A DNA stretch of 60,998 bases from an uncultured Pseudobutyrivibrio sp. (GCA_946403965.1 CAMJBT010000011.1:1-60998); one strand, 5' to 3'; positions 25,444 to 34,960 are shown, counted from the stretch's first letter. The notes: a model not told the origin generated them from the letters alone. Made by a program: numbers and translations.

Positions 25444-26298
25444 CTAACTGATAATTGGGTTATTTTCCTTAAATTTCATCATCATCTCGTTAGTAAGGCT
25501 ATACTCTAGAGGCTGCAGTTCAATCTCATCACGCTTTACCCATTGTGCGTATTTCAGTTCAGTTTCATCCATTCTGATTTTATCATCACCATCCACATCA
25601 CAATAGAATCCAAGTAGAATATCGCTGGCAATACCCCATGGCTGTGATTTGTAGTAAGTTATATTTTTTACCTTAAGACCAGTTTCCTCCATTACTTCTC
25701 TGGCTACTGTTTCTTCTACAGTTTCTCCTATCTCTGTGAAGCCAGCAACCAGAGCATTGTGGCCGAAACCAGTGCGATATTTTGTTAGAAGCAGTGAGTC
25801 TTTATTCCTAACTCCAACAATAACAGCAGGGTTTATACGTGGGTATCTCACATTGCCACAATTAGGACAGACCAAAGCTCGTTCTGTTTTTGAGAGGTCA
25901 TTTTTGTTCCCGCATTTACCACAGAATCTGTTTGCCTCATACCATTCAATCAGCTGAATAGCTGTGTAGCTGGCGAAAACATAATGTTTTGGATTTAGGT
26001 AATACTCTCTAAGCTGCTTCATAGTGAAGAAATCATATGTTGAAGTGAGCTGGTTGATGGACAAATCAACATCTAATGCGTAGAAAAATTCCTCACCAGA
26101 TACATCGAAAAGATAGATTGTCTTAATATCTTTATCTTTAAAATTCTTAAATCTAGGAAATGAAATTTCACATTTATCTTTATCAATTTTCAAAAGAAGT
26201 TTACCGTTGTCATGAATCACTATCAAAGAATCATCCTTTGGCACAGCTTCTGTTTTGTAGCTGTTATTAAGTTTTTTTGGATAAATATCCTGAATCAT
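25444..26298 (-). CDS. nudC: NADH pyrophosphatase / NAD-capped RNA hydrolase NudC
   Basis: A 284-residue Nudix hydrolase. It has an N-terminal non-catalytic domain, a four-cysteine zinc ribbon (CGKCG...CPNCG), the Nudix box (GETVEETVAREVMEETG, residues about 188-204) and the NudC-specific SQPW motif after it. It cleaves NAD(H) to NMN(H) and AMP and can remove NAD caps from RNA. The only minus-strand gene between ktrA and the YukD operon. Strong RBS (GGGAGGG) on the minus strand just before the ATG at 26298. Single-gene unit, convergent with ktrA. Confidence 0.95.
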   Translation of the reverse strand: MIQDIYPKKLNNSYKTEAVPKDDSLIVIHDNGKLLLKIDKDKCEISFPRFKNFKDKDIKTIYLFDVSGEEFFYALDVDLSINQLTSTYDFFTMKQLREYYLNPKHYVFASYTAIQLIEWYEANRFCGKCGNKNDLSKTERALVCPNCGNVRYPRINPAVIVGVRNKDSLLLTKYRTGFGHNALVAGFTEIGETVEETVAREVMEETGLKVKNITYYKSQPWGIASDILLGFYCDVDGDDKIRMDETELKYAQWVKRDEIELQPLEYSLTNEMMMKFKENNPIIS

Positions 26299-26474
26299 AT
26301 AGCCCTCCCAATTAAATTTTATTCAACTAATTATGAACCGTGATAATAGAAAGGTCAAGGAGTCCATAAATTCCCTTAAATTAGTTTGAGTCAATTTTTT
26401 CGTACATTTTTCACAAAGCTATAAAAACTTCCTTGTAATATAGGAATATATTATTGAGTATGATGAGGTGGATT

Positions 26475-26726
26475 ATGGAAAACAGTTTGATTATAAGATT
26501 TAGAAATGTAAAGAAAAACGAGGAATTTGATATAGAAGTACCGTCAGATATTACTGCTAATGACTTGATATATGGCTTGAAGAAGAGCTTCAATCTGGAC
26601 ATAAACATGGATGACCCAAAGCAATGCTACTTACGAGCTGAAAATCCAATTGCTCTTATAAAGGGGGAGGTACAGTTGGAACGTCTTGGACTTAGAGATG
26701 GTTCTGTTATTTTTTACGAGAGGTAG
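26475..26726 (+). CDS. yukD: YukD/EsaB-like ubiquitin-fold protein
   Basis: An 83-residue protein with a ubiquitin-like pattern: beta strand (LIIRFRNV), EFDIEVPSDITANDLI leading into a helix, and a closing LGLRDGSVI strand as in YukD/EsaB, the small cytosolic component of T7SSb. ATG 26475 is preceded by GAGGTG at the right spacing; upstream in-frame ATGs (26454, 26460, 26463) lack one. In Bacillus and Staphylococcus this gene lies inside the secretion operon; here it is 3.7 kb downstream of essC, separated by ktr genes and nudC, and heads an operon with a hybrid sensor kinase. The fold assignment comes from pattern and context, not a search. EsaB is essential for T7SS activity in S. aureus. 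Confidence 0.78.
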   Translation: MENSLIIRFRNVKKNEEFDIEVPSDITANDLIYGLKKSFNLDINMDDPKQCYLRAENPIALIKGEVQLERLGLRDGSVIFYER

Positions 26727-26753
26727 TTTGTATTGATAAATGGGGGTGAAAGT

Positions 26754-29573
26754 GTGAAGAAAACACTGGTCATTGTTGTGGACCTTCTAATAATGATGTT
26801 GATACTTTTCTTCATTGTTCAGTATGCCAATACAAAAATGCGGGAAAGCAATGATAGTGTTATAGAAGCTTTTGAGAAAATGACTGTCAGTGCTGAGCAG
26901 ATTGTTACCAATTATATTGAGGATGAACAGCATCTTTGCGATATATGGTCGAATTATATTAATCGTTCTGCCGAGGCAGGAACTCCAATGACTGCAGAGG
27001 AGGCAATTTCCTACATACGAAAAGCAAAGATATCTCCAAGTATTTATGGACATTTGATTTTTCTTGATGACACGAAAAAAAGCGGTATATCTACTCATGC
27101 AGGATTAACTGATTTAAATGATTATTCCGTATCCTATAGAAATATTAATATTTTTGACGATATAGATGAAATCAGTAGAGAGGATGGTGTTATCAGCCTG
27201 ACTCGAGCTTATACAAATCCACAGAATGGTGTTCAGTCAATTGCATTTATGAACTTTGTAACCATTTTGGATGAAGAAACTGGGGAACTAAAGGAAGCCT
27301 TGCTTATGCGAGTTGAACCAGTAAGTGTTCTTGAGGAGAAGCTGGTATTTTTAAATGGAGAGTATGAAAGTGTAGAGATATCTCTCATAAATAAGGATGG
27401 AGATTATCTGGTACATGGAAACTCGTTGAAGAATTCCAATTTTTTTGAATACTATAAGTCCTATAATCATGTGAATATTGATGAATATCAGGCAATGATT
27501 GACAGGGTTACCACTGAAACAGGTTCAATGAGAATGCTTAATTCTAAAGGAGAGGAATGTGTTATTTCATTTACTCCTTTGAAATCAATGAATACATGGT
27601 TCCTTCTATCATATATACCGGTTGGTGAATTGGCCAAAAATACAGTTGTGGATTGGTTACTACTTGGAATGGTGACATTAGGTTTGCTGGGATTATTGAT
27701 ATTCAACTATATAATTCTCATGATTTATAACAGAAAGCTGGCGGAGGCTGCCGAGGCTGCCAATCAGGCTAATGAAGCAAAATCCAATTTTTTGTCTACC
27801 ATGTCCCATGATATTCGAACACCTATGAATGCGATTCTAGGCTTGAATGAGATGGTGCTAAGAGATAGTAATGAAGAAGAAATCGTGGCTTATTCAGAAA
27901 GCATCAGAACAGCAGGCAAAACACTTTTAGGACTGATTAATGATATCCTTGATTTTTCCAAGATTGAAGCAGGCAAAATGGATATTATCAATGTGGACTA
28001 TAGTTTTGCATCCCTGTTGAATGATCTCGTGAACATGGTTCAGTCCAAAGCAGAGGATAAGGGACTGCAATTTATTCTTGATGTGGATTCCAATATTCCA
28101 GTGATACTAAATGGTGATGAAATACGTATTAAACAGGTTATAACCAATATTCTTTCAAATGCAGTCAAATATACAAAGGAAGGCTCTATCACCTTCAAGG
28201 CTGGATTTGAAAAAGTTGAAGATAAATCAGATTCTATAAGGCTGATTATTAGTGTCAGAGATACAGGAATTGGAATTAAGCCTGAAGATATGAATCGGTT
28301 GTTCTTGGCCTTTGAACGAATAGATGAAAACAAAAATAGAAATATTGAGGGTACTGGTCTTGGTATGAGCATAGCACAAAGCTTTCTTAATATGATGGGA
28401 AGTCATATTGATGTGGAAAGTGAATATGGCAAGGGATCCATATTCTCGTTTAAGCTTTTGCAAGGTGTTAAGGACTGGAATCCACTTGGAGATTACGAGG
28501 AAACCTACAAGAGAACGATTTCAGAAAGAAAGAAATATAAAGAGAGATTCACAGCTCCTTCAGCAAGACTGTTGGTTGTAGATGATACAAGTGTCAATCT
28601 ATCTGTATTTAAAAGCTTATTGAAAAGGACAAAGGTGCAGATAGACACGGCTATAAGTGGTGATGAAGGAATTTTCCATTATAGAAATACTTGCTATGAT
28701 GTTATTTTTCTAGATCACATGATGCCTGAAAAGGATGGTATTGAGACGTTAAGAGAAATGAAAGAAATTTCTGATACGCCAAATTCTGATACTCCAGTGG
28801 TATGTCTTACTGCCAATGCAATTTCAGGTATGCGAGAAATTTATATTAATGCAGGTTTTGATGATTACCTAACAAAGCCTATTGATCCAGAACGTCTTGA
28901 AGCAATGCTACTTTCTTATATTCCAAAGGATAAATTGATTCTGGTAACGGCTGACGATATTGAAGACGAATTTCAAATACCAGACTTTATTTGGAATATA
29001 GATGCACTAGATGTAAATTCCGGAATTACATACTGTGGTAGTCGGGAAGCATACATGGAAACATTGAAGAGCTACATTGATGCGGCAAAAAAGAATGCAG
29101 ATGAGATAGAGAAATATTGGCATGAAAGAGACCTGAAAAACACAACTATCAAGGTACACGCATTAAAGAGTACATCCCGTGTTATTGGCGCTACTGAATT
29201 GGGAAAACTTGCAGAACGACTGGAACGAGCCTCAGAAGCAGAAGATATAAATACTCTTGAAAAAGAAATGGATAATCTTCTGAATGTGTACAGGAATTTA
29301 GCAGGTGAGCTTAACCCACTAAAAAATTCAGATTTGGGGAAGCTAAGTGGTGATAGGAATCCTATTTCCAAAGATAAAATAAGGGAAGAATATGGCAACC
29401 TTGAAAAATGTTGCGAAGCTTTTGATTATGACAGCGTGATTGAAATTGTTGAAAGTCTAAAGGAATATGATTTTCCAGAGGGGGAATCTAGAAGGTTTGA
29501 AGCTATAAAAAATGCTGTCGATAATTTTGATTACGACCTGATACCACAAATTCTAGCAGAGAAAGAGGGATAA
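26754..29573 (+). CDS. Hybrid sensor histidine kinase with receiver and HPt domains
   Basis: A 940-residue protein. It has TM1 (about 4-23), an extracellular Cache-like sensor (about 24-300), TM2 (about 302-325), HisKA with phospho-acceptor His352 (SHDIRTPMNAIL), an HATPase domain (about 465-575; GTGLGMSI), a receiver domain with Asp654 (FLDHMMPEKDG) and a C-terminal HPt domain with His802 (KVHALKST). All relay residues are present. The GTG at 26754 is chosen for its GGGGGTG RBS; TTG 26733 is upstream without one. It follows the yukD-like gene by 27 bases and precedes a solute-binding lipoprotein by two. The HPt could pass phosphate to the receiver/HD-GYP protein two genes on. Confidence 0.94.
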   Translation: MKKTLVIVVDLLIMMLILFFIVQYANTKMRESNDSVIEAFEKMTVSAEQIVTNYIEDEQHLCDIWSNYINRSAEAGTPMTAEEAISYIRKAKISPSIYGHLIFLDDTKKSGISTHAGLTDLNDYSVSYRNINIFDDIDEISREDGVISLTRAYTNPQNGVQSIAFMNFVTILDEETGELKEALLMRVEPVSVLEEKLVFLNGEYESVEISLINKDGDYLVHGNSLKNSNFFEYYKSYNHVNIDEYQAMIDRVTTETGSMRMLNSKGEECVISFTPLKSMNTWFLLSYIPVGELAKNTVVDWLLLGMVTLGLLGLLIFNYIILMIYNRKLAEAAEAANQANEAKSNFLSTMSHDIRTPMNAILGLNEMVLRDSNEEEIVAYSESIRTAGKTLLGLINDILDFSKIEAGKMDIINVDYSFASLLNDLVNMVQSKAEDKGLQFILDVDSNIPVILNGDEIRIKQVITNILSNAVKYTKEGSITFKAGFEKVEDKSDSIRLIISVRDTGIGIKPEDMNRLFLAFERIDENKNRNIEGTGLGMSIAQSFLNMMGSHIDVESEYGKGSIFSFKLLQGVKDWNPLGDYEETYKRTISERKKYKERFTAPSARLLVVDDTSVNLSVFKSLLKRTKVQIDTAISGDEGIFHYRNTCYDVIFLDHMMPEKDGIETLREMKEISDTPNSDTPVVCLTANAISGMREIYINAGFDDYLTKPIDPERLEAMLLSYIPKDKLILVTADDIEDEFQIPDFIWNIDALDVNSGITYCGSREAYMETLKSYIDAAKKNADEIEKYWHERDLKNTTIKVHALKSTSRVIGATELGKLAERLERASEAEDINTLEKEMDNLLNVYRNLAGELNPLKNSDLGKLSGDRNPISKDKIREEYGNLEKCCEAFDYDSVIEIVESLKEYDFPEGESRRFEAIKNAVDNFDYDLIPQILAEKEG

Positions 29574-29575
29574 AT

Positions 29576-30904
29576 ATGGTTAAATCAGAGATATTTGAGA
29601 TGAAGCTATTAATTAAAAAGGCGATTGTAGTTGTAACTTCCGTTGGAATGCTATTAAGTGCCACCGGATGTGGACAAACCAGTACAGACACTGGAGAATT
29701 TGAACCAAAACTGTCAACTGATACTGAATGTCAGATAAGAGTGGCTGGAAGTTATTCCAATTTTGAATCATTGGAAAGTGAATTTGAACGATTCTACGAG
29801 TACTATCCAAATGTAACTTTAAATTACGTGTATATGGATGATTATGACAATACAATTGTGAGCGCATTAAAAGGTGATGAAGCACCGGATATTTATGTTA
29901 CCGCTTCCTGGATGCTTGACGAGGAAAGAATGGCACCACTTTTTGATAACGCTGAGGTTCTATCGGATCCATCCTTAAATATCGATTTGGATTGTATTCG
30001 AAAAGGCGCTAGATGGACTACTGATAATGGAGATGTAATTATGCTTCCTATTTTCACCAGGTCCTATGGTATGCTTGTCAATATGGATATCTTTGAAAAA
30101 AATAATCTTAATATACCTGAAAACTATGCAGAATTAATGGATGTATGTGCGAAGCTTCAGGAAGCTGGATATGATACACCTATTATGGGTGCAAATGGAA
30201 CAACTGTATCTGGAATGTATTATGCTTTTGCATTTCCTCTTTTCTGTGACGAAGTCATAAAGGATAAAGACGGGGGTGAATCCCTTAATACAATGGATAA
30301 ATCGGCAGGCGAACTGATGCGCACATCACTTAGTAAGCTAAATGAATTTGTAGAATTAGGCTATTTGAATCCGCAGGTGTGTTCAGAGGAAATTGCCGAT
30401 GATTATGATGCTGTCATTATGAGATTTTTTCAGGGAGATGTACCTATGATGCTTGGAAGTGGTGATATGGTTTCAGGTACATCAAAGCGTGAGAGTAAGT
30501 CAGAAGCATTTTTAGACAATCCTTTTAAATACAAATTTTATATAGTTCCACTTGGTGAGGATGGCGGATATTTTCTTGATGCTGTTAATCTGTTTTTCAG
30601 CGTCAACAAAAATAGTAGCAATCTTGATATGACAAATGAATTTATCAGGTTCCTTACAAGAGAAAAGGAGCTTGGTAATATGGCTACAATCAAACGACTT
30701 ATCACTCCGACTAATGATTTTTCATTAGATGAAGTATATGCATCTCTGGACGGCTTCCCAGAAGAAAGATCTTTTAGCTACCAGGAGACAGGTTTGAGTG
30801 ATGGTGTTAATAAAGAATTTCGTGCAGCAGCCTATAAGGTTGCCAATGGTACAATGACTGTAGATGAGGCAATAGCTGCCTATGGAACTTTGTGGGAAGA
30901 ATAA
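29576..30904 (+). CDS. Orphan extracellular solute-binding lipoprotein
   Basis: A 442-residue family 1 (sugar-type) periplasmic-binding-fold lipoprotein with lipobox LSATGC (Cys at about residue 32). It starts two bases after the kinase stop (RBS GAGGG) and has no permease or ATPase genes beside it. In this position it more likely delivers ligand information to the extracellular domain of the hybrid kinase than feeds a transporter, similar in idea to LuxP-LuxQ. The ligand is probably an oligosaccharide by family, but nothing in the sequence fixes it. The binding-protein fold is secure; the sensor-accessory role is inferred. Confidence 0.9.
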   Translation: MVKSEIFEMKLLIKKAIVVVTSVGMLLSATGCGQTSTDTGEFEPKLSTDTECQIRVAGSYSNFESLESEFERFYEYYPNVTLNYVYMDDYDNTIVSALKGDEAPDIYVTASWMLDEERMAPLFDNAEVLSDPSLNIDLDCIRKGARWTTDNGDVIMLPIFTRSYGMLVNMDIFEKNNLNIPENYAELMDVCAKLQEAGYDTPIMGANGTTVSGMYYAFAFPLFCDEVIKDKDGGESLNTMDKSAGELMRTSLSKLNEFVELGYLNPQVCSEEIADDYDAVIMRFFQGDVPMMLGSGDMVSGTSKRESKSEAFLDNPFKYKFYIVPLGEDGGYFLDAVNLFFSVNKNSSNLDMTNEFIRFLTREKELGNMATIKRLITPTNDFSLDEVYASLDGFPEERSFSYQETGLSDGVNKEFRAAAYKVANGTMTVDEAIAAYGTLWEE

Positions 30905-30925
30905 TGCCCCCAAGAAAGGAAACTG

Positions 30926-31945
30926 ATGGAAGAACGCATTGTGGTTGTAGATGATGATGCAATTATATTGAAAAATGCAAATAGGGTTCTTTCCGAAGCC
31001 GGTTTTAAGGTAACATGCCTTAAAAGTGGTCGACTTTTGCTGGAATATGCTAAACAAAACACTATAGATATGCTCCTTTTAGATATTAAGATGCCTGAGA
31101 TGGACGGCTTCGAGACAATGAAACATCTACGGGAATGGGAGCGCGAAAATGCAAAACACGACATACCAGTGATTTTCTTCACTGCAAATGACGATTGTGC
31201 TTCTGAGACTGCTGGCCTTTCCCTTGGGGCAATGGACTTTATAAGAAAACCATTTGTGGCAGAGGTGTTGACACTTCGCGTTAGACATCTTCTAGATCTT
31301 ATAAGACTCCAGCGTGACCTCCATGCAGAGGTGGAACGTAAAACAAAAGAGGTGGAGGGATTATCCCTTCATGTTGTTCATACTCTGGCCGATGCAATTG
31401 ATGCAAAGGATGCCTATACAAAGGGACATTCAGGACGTGTTGCAGAATATTCAAGAGAAATAGCAAAAAGGGCAGGTTATTCATCAGACAGACAAGAAGA
31501 GATATACATGATGGGATTACTTCATGACGTAGGAAAAATAGGAGTTCCAGATGCAGTAATCAACAAGCCAGGAAAGCTGACTGATGAAGAATTTGAGAAG
31601 ATAAAAACTCACCCGGGAAGAGGAGCACGCATACTGGAAAACATAGAGGAAATGCCAAAACTTGCCATTGGGGCCCGTTGGCATCATGAACGTTTTGACG
31701 GCAGAGGGTATCCAGATGGATTATCAGGAACAGAGATTCCTGAAGAGGCGAGAATCATTGCAGTTGCAGACGCCTATGATGCTATGACCAGTAATCGAAG
31801 CTACAGAGGCGTCATCCCACAGGACATCGTAAAAGCTGAATTAGAAAAAGGCTCAGGAACCCAGTTCGATCCACAATTTGCTTCAATTATGATAGAAATC
31901 ATCAATGAAGATGTGAACTATCAGCTTCACGAGCAGCTACCGTGA
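30926..31945 (+). CDS. Response regulator with HD-GYP phosphodiesterase domain
   Basis: A 339-residue protein: an N-terminal receiver (acidic pair VVDDD, phospho-acceptor Asp in LLLDIKMPEMDG, Lys in IRKPF) and a C-terminal HD-GYP domain (about 145-335; HSGRVAEY, LLHDVGKIG, HHERFDGRGYPDGLSG, DAYDAM). All canonical metal ligands and the GYP signature are present, so it should degrade cyclic-di-GMP (or cGAMP). It is the last gene of the yukD/kinase/binding-protein operon, separated by 21 bases, and is the natural output of the HPt relay. No DNA-binding domain is present. Confidence 0.95.
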   Translation: MEERIVVVDDDAIILKNANRVLSEAGFKVTCLKSGRLLLEYAKQNTIDMLLLDIKMPEMDGFETMKHLREWERENAKHDIPVIFFTANDDCASETAGLSLGAMDFIRKPFVAEVLTLRVRHLLDLIRLQRDLHAEVERKTKEVEGLSLHVVHTLADAIDAKDAYTKGHSGRVAEYSREIAKRAGYSSDRQEEIYMMGLLHDVGKIGVPDAVINKPGKLTDEEFEKIKTHPGRGARILENIEEMPKLAIGARWHHERFDGRGYPDGLSGTEIPEEARIIAVADAYDAMTSNRSYRGVIPQDIVKAELEKGSGTQFDPQFASIMIEIINEDVNYQLHEQLP

Positions 31946-31970
31946 ATTGTAATGTAAATAGTAATCAATA

Positions 31971-32000
31971 CTTTAACTTGCTAAAGTGTTATGCTACAAT
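31971..32000 (+). promoter_or_regulatory. Promoter with 16-bp palindromic operator, ABC transporter operon
   Basis: CTTTAACTTGCTAAAG (31971-31986) contains the -35 (TTTAAC, 31972-31977). After 17 bp comes an extended -10 (TGC-TACAAT, 31995-32000). The identical 16-mer overlaps the lysC promoter with the same spacing, pointing to one repressor for both. Confidence 0.75.
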
Positions 32001-32056
32001 AATACAATGATTATAGAAGTCGGATTGGATGAAGGCTTTTTGTTAGGAGGATTACT

Positions 32057-33100
32057 ATGAAAAAAAGGTTTATATCTTTATCATTGGGGATTGCAATGAT
32101 TGCAGCCTGCATTACTGGATGTGGCCAGAACGCTGGCAATGACACAAAAAATTCAGATGCTTCAGGTAAGGAATTTAAGGTTGGTATAATTCAGTATGTT
32201 GATGATGCATCTTTAAATCAGATTGTTGATAATCTTGAGCAGCAACTTGATACAATTGCTGAGGAGAAAGGCGTTACATTTAATTACAAGGATTACTACT
32301 GTAACGGACAGGCCGATTCTACCACTATTAATCAGATGGTTACTGAGCTTATAAATGATGAGGTTGATATTTTAGTACCTATCGCTACACCTACAGCTAT
32401 GATTTGTCAGGCTGCCACAGAGGATAATCAGATTCCTGTTGTTTTTGCAGCAGTATCTGATCCAGAAGGAGCAGGACTTGTTGCTTCTAATGATGCACCA
32501 GGGGCAAATGTTACTGGAACATCTGATGCTTTAAATACAGAGGCTATCATCGATTTGATGATGGAGCAGGATAGAGACTTAAGCAAAGTTGGTCTTTTAT
32601 ATGATAAGTCACAGGATGCTTCTACAGCTCCTATAAAGGCTGCAAAGGAATATTTGGAAAAGGCTGGTATTGAAGTTGTTGAAAAGACAGGAACAAAGAA
32701 CGACGAAGTAATGCTTGCAGCAGATGCTCTTTGTGCTGAAAAGGTTGATGCAGTTTTCACTCCAACTGACAATACAATAATGACTGCAGAGCTTGGTATT
32801 TACGAGAAATTTATCGAGGCAGGCATTCCACATTACTGTGGTGCAGATTCATTTGCTCTTAATGGTGCTTATCTTGGATATGGTGTAAACTATGCAACAC
32901 TTGGTGTTGAGACTGCAAACATGGTTGCAGAAATATTAGTAGATGGTAAGGAGCCAGCTACACTTGCAGTAAAGACTTTGGATAATGGTACAGCTACTGT
33001 CAACACAGAGACTGCAGCAGCTCTTGATTTGGATTATGAAAAGCTTCGCGATTTATGTGATGGTTTTGTTGAAATCCAAACATCAAAGGAGTTTGAATAA
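32057..33100 (+). CDS. ABC transporter substrate-binding lipoprotein, TrpX-like family (PF04392)
   Basis: A 347-residue lipoprotein (lipobox ACITGC, Cys22) with the two-lobed fold of the ABC_sub_bind family: FKVGIIQYVDDASL at the N-terminus, PIATPTAM and FAAVSDPEGAGL in the binding cleft. It starts after GGAGGA in a monocistronic-looking leader and heads a three-gene importer operon. Members in streptococci are linked to tryptophan (TrpXYZ), but the family also serves other amino acids and small ligands. The promoter shared with aspartokinase suggests that the ligand is an aspartate-family amino acid or related metabolite; that is inference. Confidence 0.92.
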   Translation: MKKRFISLSLGIAMIAACITGCGQNAGNDTKNSDASGKEFKVGIIQYVDDASLNQIVDNLEQQLDTIAEEKGVTFNYKDYYCNGQADSTTINQMVTELINDEVDILVPIATPTAMICQAATEDNQIPVVFAAVSDPEGAGLVASNDAPGANVTGTSDALNTEAIIDLMMEQDRDLSKVGLLYDKSQDASTAPIKAAKEYLEKAGIEVVEKTGTKNDEVMLAADALCAEKVDAVFTPTDNTIMTAELGIYEKFIEAGIPHYCGADSFALNGAYLGYGVNYATLGVETANMVAEILVDGKEPATLAVKTLDNGTATVNTETAAALDLDYEKLRDLCDGFVEIQTSKEFE

Positions 33101-33119
33101 TACTTAGGGGTTTATTGTT

Positions 33120-34073
33120 ATGTCGTCAATTTTTACAGTTTCGATTTTTCAAAGTGCTTTAGAACTAGGGTGTATATACGCCCTAGTTGCTTTAGCACTT
33201 TTTATTTCTTTTACAATTCTTAATATTGCTGATTTGACAACAGATGGATGCTTCACATTGGGATGTGCTGTTGGTGCAATGGTTACTCTGGCAGGTCATC
33301 CATTTCTTGCGTTATTCGCAGCATTGATATCTGGTGCAATGGCTGGATTTGTCACAGCGTTTTTACAGACAAAGCTTGGTGTGGAATCTATTCTTGCAGG
33401 TATTATTGTTAATACGGGATTGTACACAGTCAATATTGCTGTAATGGGATTCTCATCTCTTACAAACCTTTTTGGTTGTGACACAATATTTTCTCTTGGA
33501 AAAGATGGATTCGCATGTACGATATTTGGTGACTGGTTCAAGGTTGTGATAGTTGCCGTATTGGTGATGGGCATCGCCCTTTTGTTATGGTGGTTCCTTG
33601 GTACAACCCTTGGTATGTCAATCCGCGCTACAGGAGATAATGCCGAGATGGTCAAGTCATCATCTATCAATCCTACCTTTACAATCACAGTTGGCCTTTG
33701 TCTTGCTAACTCATTGACTGGTCTATCTGGTGCGTTAATAGCTCAGTATCAGAAGTCAGCTGATATTAACATTGGTACAGGAATGGTGACAATTTCACTT
33801 GCTTCGCTTATCATTGGACAGTCCCTTATTGGAAATAAAGGAAGCACACTTCGTAGAATTATCGGTACAATACTCGGTTCTGTTTTATACAGATTTATTG
33901 TTGCAATAGCACTTCGACTTTCAGTACCGGCAGAGGCATTGAAGCTTGTTTCTGCGTTGATAGTTGCTGTAGCAATTGCTGCGCCTTATGTTCGAAGAAA
34001 AACTGCTTTAAAAAAGCGTGAATTCGAAAATTACAGAGGAAATCACGGTAGGGAGGTGAAGGAAAATGCTTAA
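33120..34073 (+). CDS. ABC transporter permease (BPD_transp_2 family, TrpY-like)
   Basis: A 317-residue, strongly hydrophobic permease with about eight membrane segments and the LivH/RbsC-type fold. The family pattern TLGCAVGAM...GHPFLALFAAL near the N-terminus and the cytoplasmic coupling loop GMSIRATGDNAEM...GL are visible. It starts 20 bases after the binding-protein gene and overlaps the ATPase gene by eight bases. Single permease gene, so it probably works as a homodimer. Confidence 0.93.
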   Translation: MSSIFTVSIFQSALELGCIYALVALALFISFTILNIADLTTDGCFTLGCAVGAMVTLAGHPFLALFAALISGAMAGFVTAFLQTKLGVESILAGIIVNTGLYTVNIAVMGFSSLTNLFGCDTIFSLGKDGFACTIFGDWFKVVIVAVLVMGIALLLWWFLGTTLGMSIRATGDNAEMVKSSSINPTFTITVGLCLANSLTGLSGALIAQYQKSADINIGTGMVTISLASLIIGQSLIGNKGSTLRRIIGTILGSVLYRFIVAIALRLSVPAEALKLVSALIVAVAIAAPYVRRKTALKKREFENYRGNHGREVKENA

Positions 34074-34866
34074 GCTTGATAATATTTCTAAAACCTTTAA
34101 TCCCGGAACAGTCAATGAAAAAGTTGCATTAACGCATCTTAACCTTGAATTAAAGGACGGAGATTTCGCCACCATAGTTGGCTCTAATGGAGCTGGTAAG
34201 TCTACTATGTTTAATGCAATCGCTGGAACCTTTATTGTGGACGAGGGCAATATATATCTTGATGGAGAGGACATAACTTTTAAGAAGGAGCATGTTCGAA
34301 GCAAGGTGATTGGACATCTTTTTCAGGATCCTCTAAAAGGCACTGCTCCTAACATGACTATTGAGGAAAATATGGCACTTGCATATCTTAGGGCCTCACA
34401 TCGTTCAAGTCAGCTATTCTCCAGAATTAGCAGCAAAGATAAAGTCAGATTTAGAGAACAGTTATCACTGCTTGGAATGGGACTTGAGGATCGAATGAAA
34501 CAGCCTGTTGGACTTTTATCAGGTGGACAACGTCAGGCCCTTACACTTTTAATGGCCACTTTTGTCACACCAAAGCTACTGCTATTGGATGAGCATACTG
34601 CAGCTCTTGATCCGGCTACTGCAGAAAAAGTCCTAGAGCTTACAAAGAGTATAGTTGCAGAGCGAGGAATTGCATGTCTTATGGTTACCCACAATATGCA
34701 CCAGGCTCTTGAAGTTGGCAATCGTACACTTATGATGAATGCAGGTACAATAGTTTTTGATACTCAGGGAGAAGAAAGAGCCAGCCTTTCGGTAAATGAT
34801 TTGTTGGAAAAATTTAAGGTGGGAGCAGGTGAAGACCTGGATAACGATAGAGTTCTTTTATCCTAG
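34066..34866 (+). CDS. ABC transporter ATP-binding protein (TrpZ-like)
   Basis: A 266-residue ABC ATPase with Walker A GSNGAGKST (about 39-47), Q-loop FQDP, signature LSGGQRQA, Walker B LLLLDEHTAALD (Glu in the unusual sequence DEHTAALD) and the H-loop VTHNMHQA. Good RBS (GGGAGGTGAAGG) inside the end of the permease gene, with an eight-base overlap, so translation is coupled. Powers the TrpXYZ-type importer. No clear terminator follows before the lysC promoter. Confidence 0.95.
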   Translation: MLKLDNISKTFNPGTVNEKVALTHLNLELKDGDFATIVGSNGAGKSTMFNAIAGTFIVDEGNIYLDGEDITFKKEHVRSKVIGHLFQDPLKGTAPNMTIEENMALAYLRASHRSSQLFSRISSKDKVRFREQLSLLGMGLEDRMKQPVGLLSGGQRQALTLLMATFVTPKLLLLDEHTAALDPATAEKVLELTKSIVAERGIACLMVTHNMHQALEVGNRTLMMNAGTIVFDTQGEERASLSVNDLLEKFKVGAGEDLDNDRVLLS

Positions 34867-34930
34867 CACCCATAGTTACAATTCACAGTAAAGTGGTAAA
34901 AAATAATATTTACTTTAGTATAATTTAGTG

Positions 34931-34960
34931 CTTTAACTTGCTAAAGCGATGTGATATTAT
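34931..34960 (+). promoter_or_regulatory. Promoter with the same palindromic operator, lysC
   Basis: CTTTAACTTGCTAAAG (34931-34946) covers the -35 (TTTAAC, 34932-34937). Seventeen bp later is an extended -10 (TGA-TATTAT, 34955-34960). The layout is base-for-base equivalent to 31971-32000. Confidence 0.75.
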
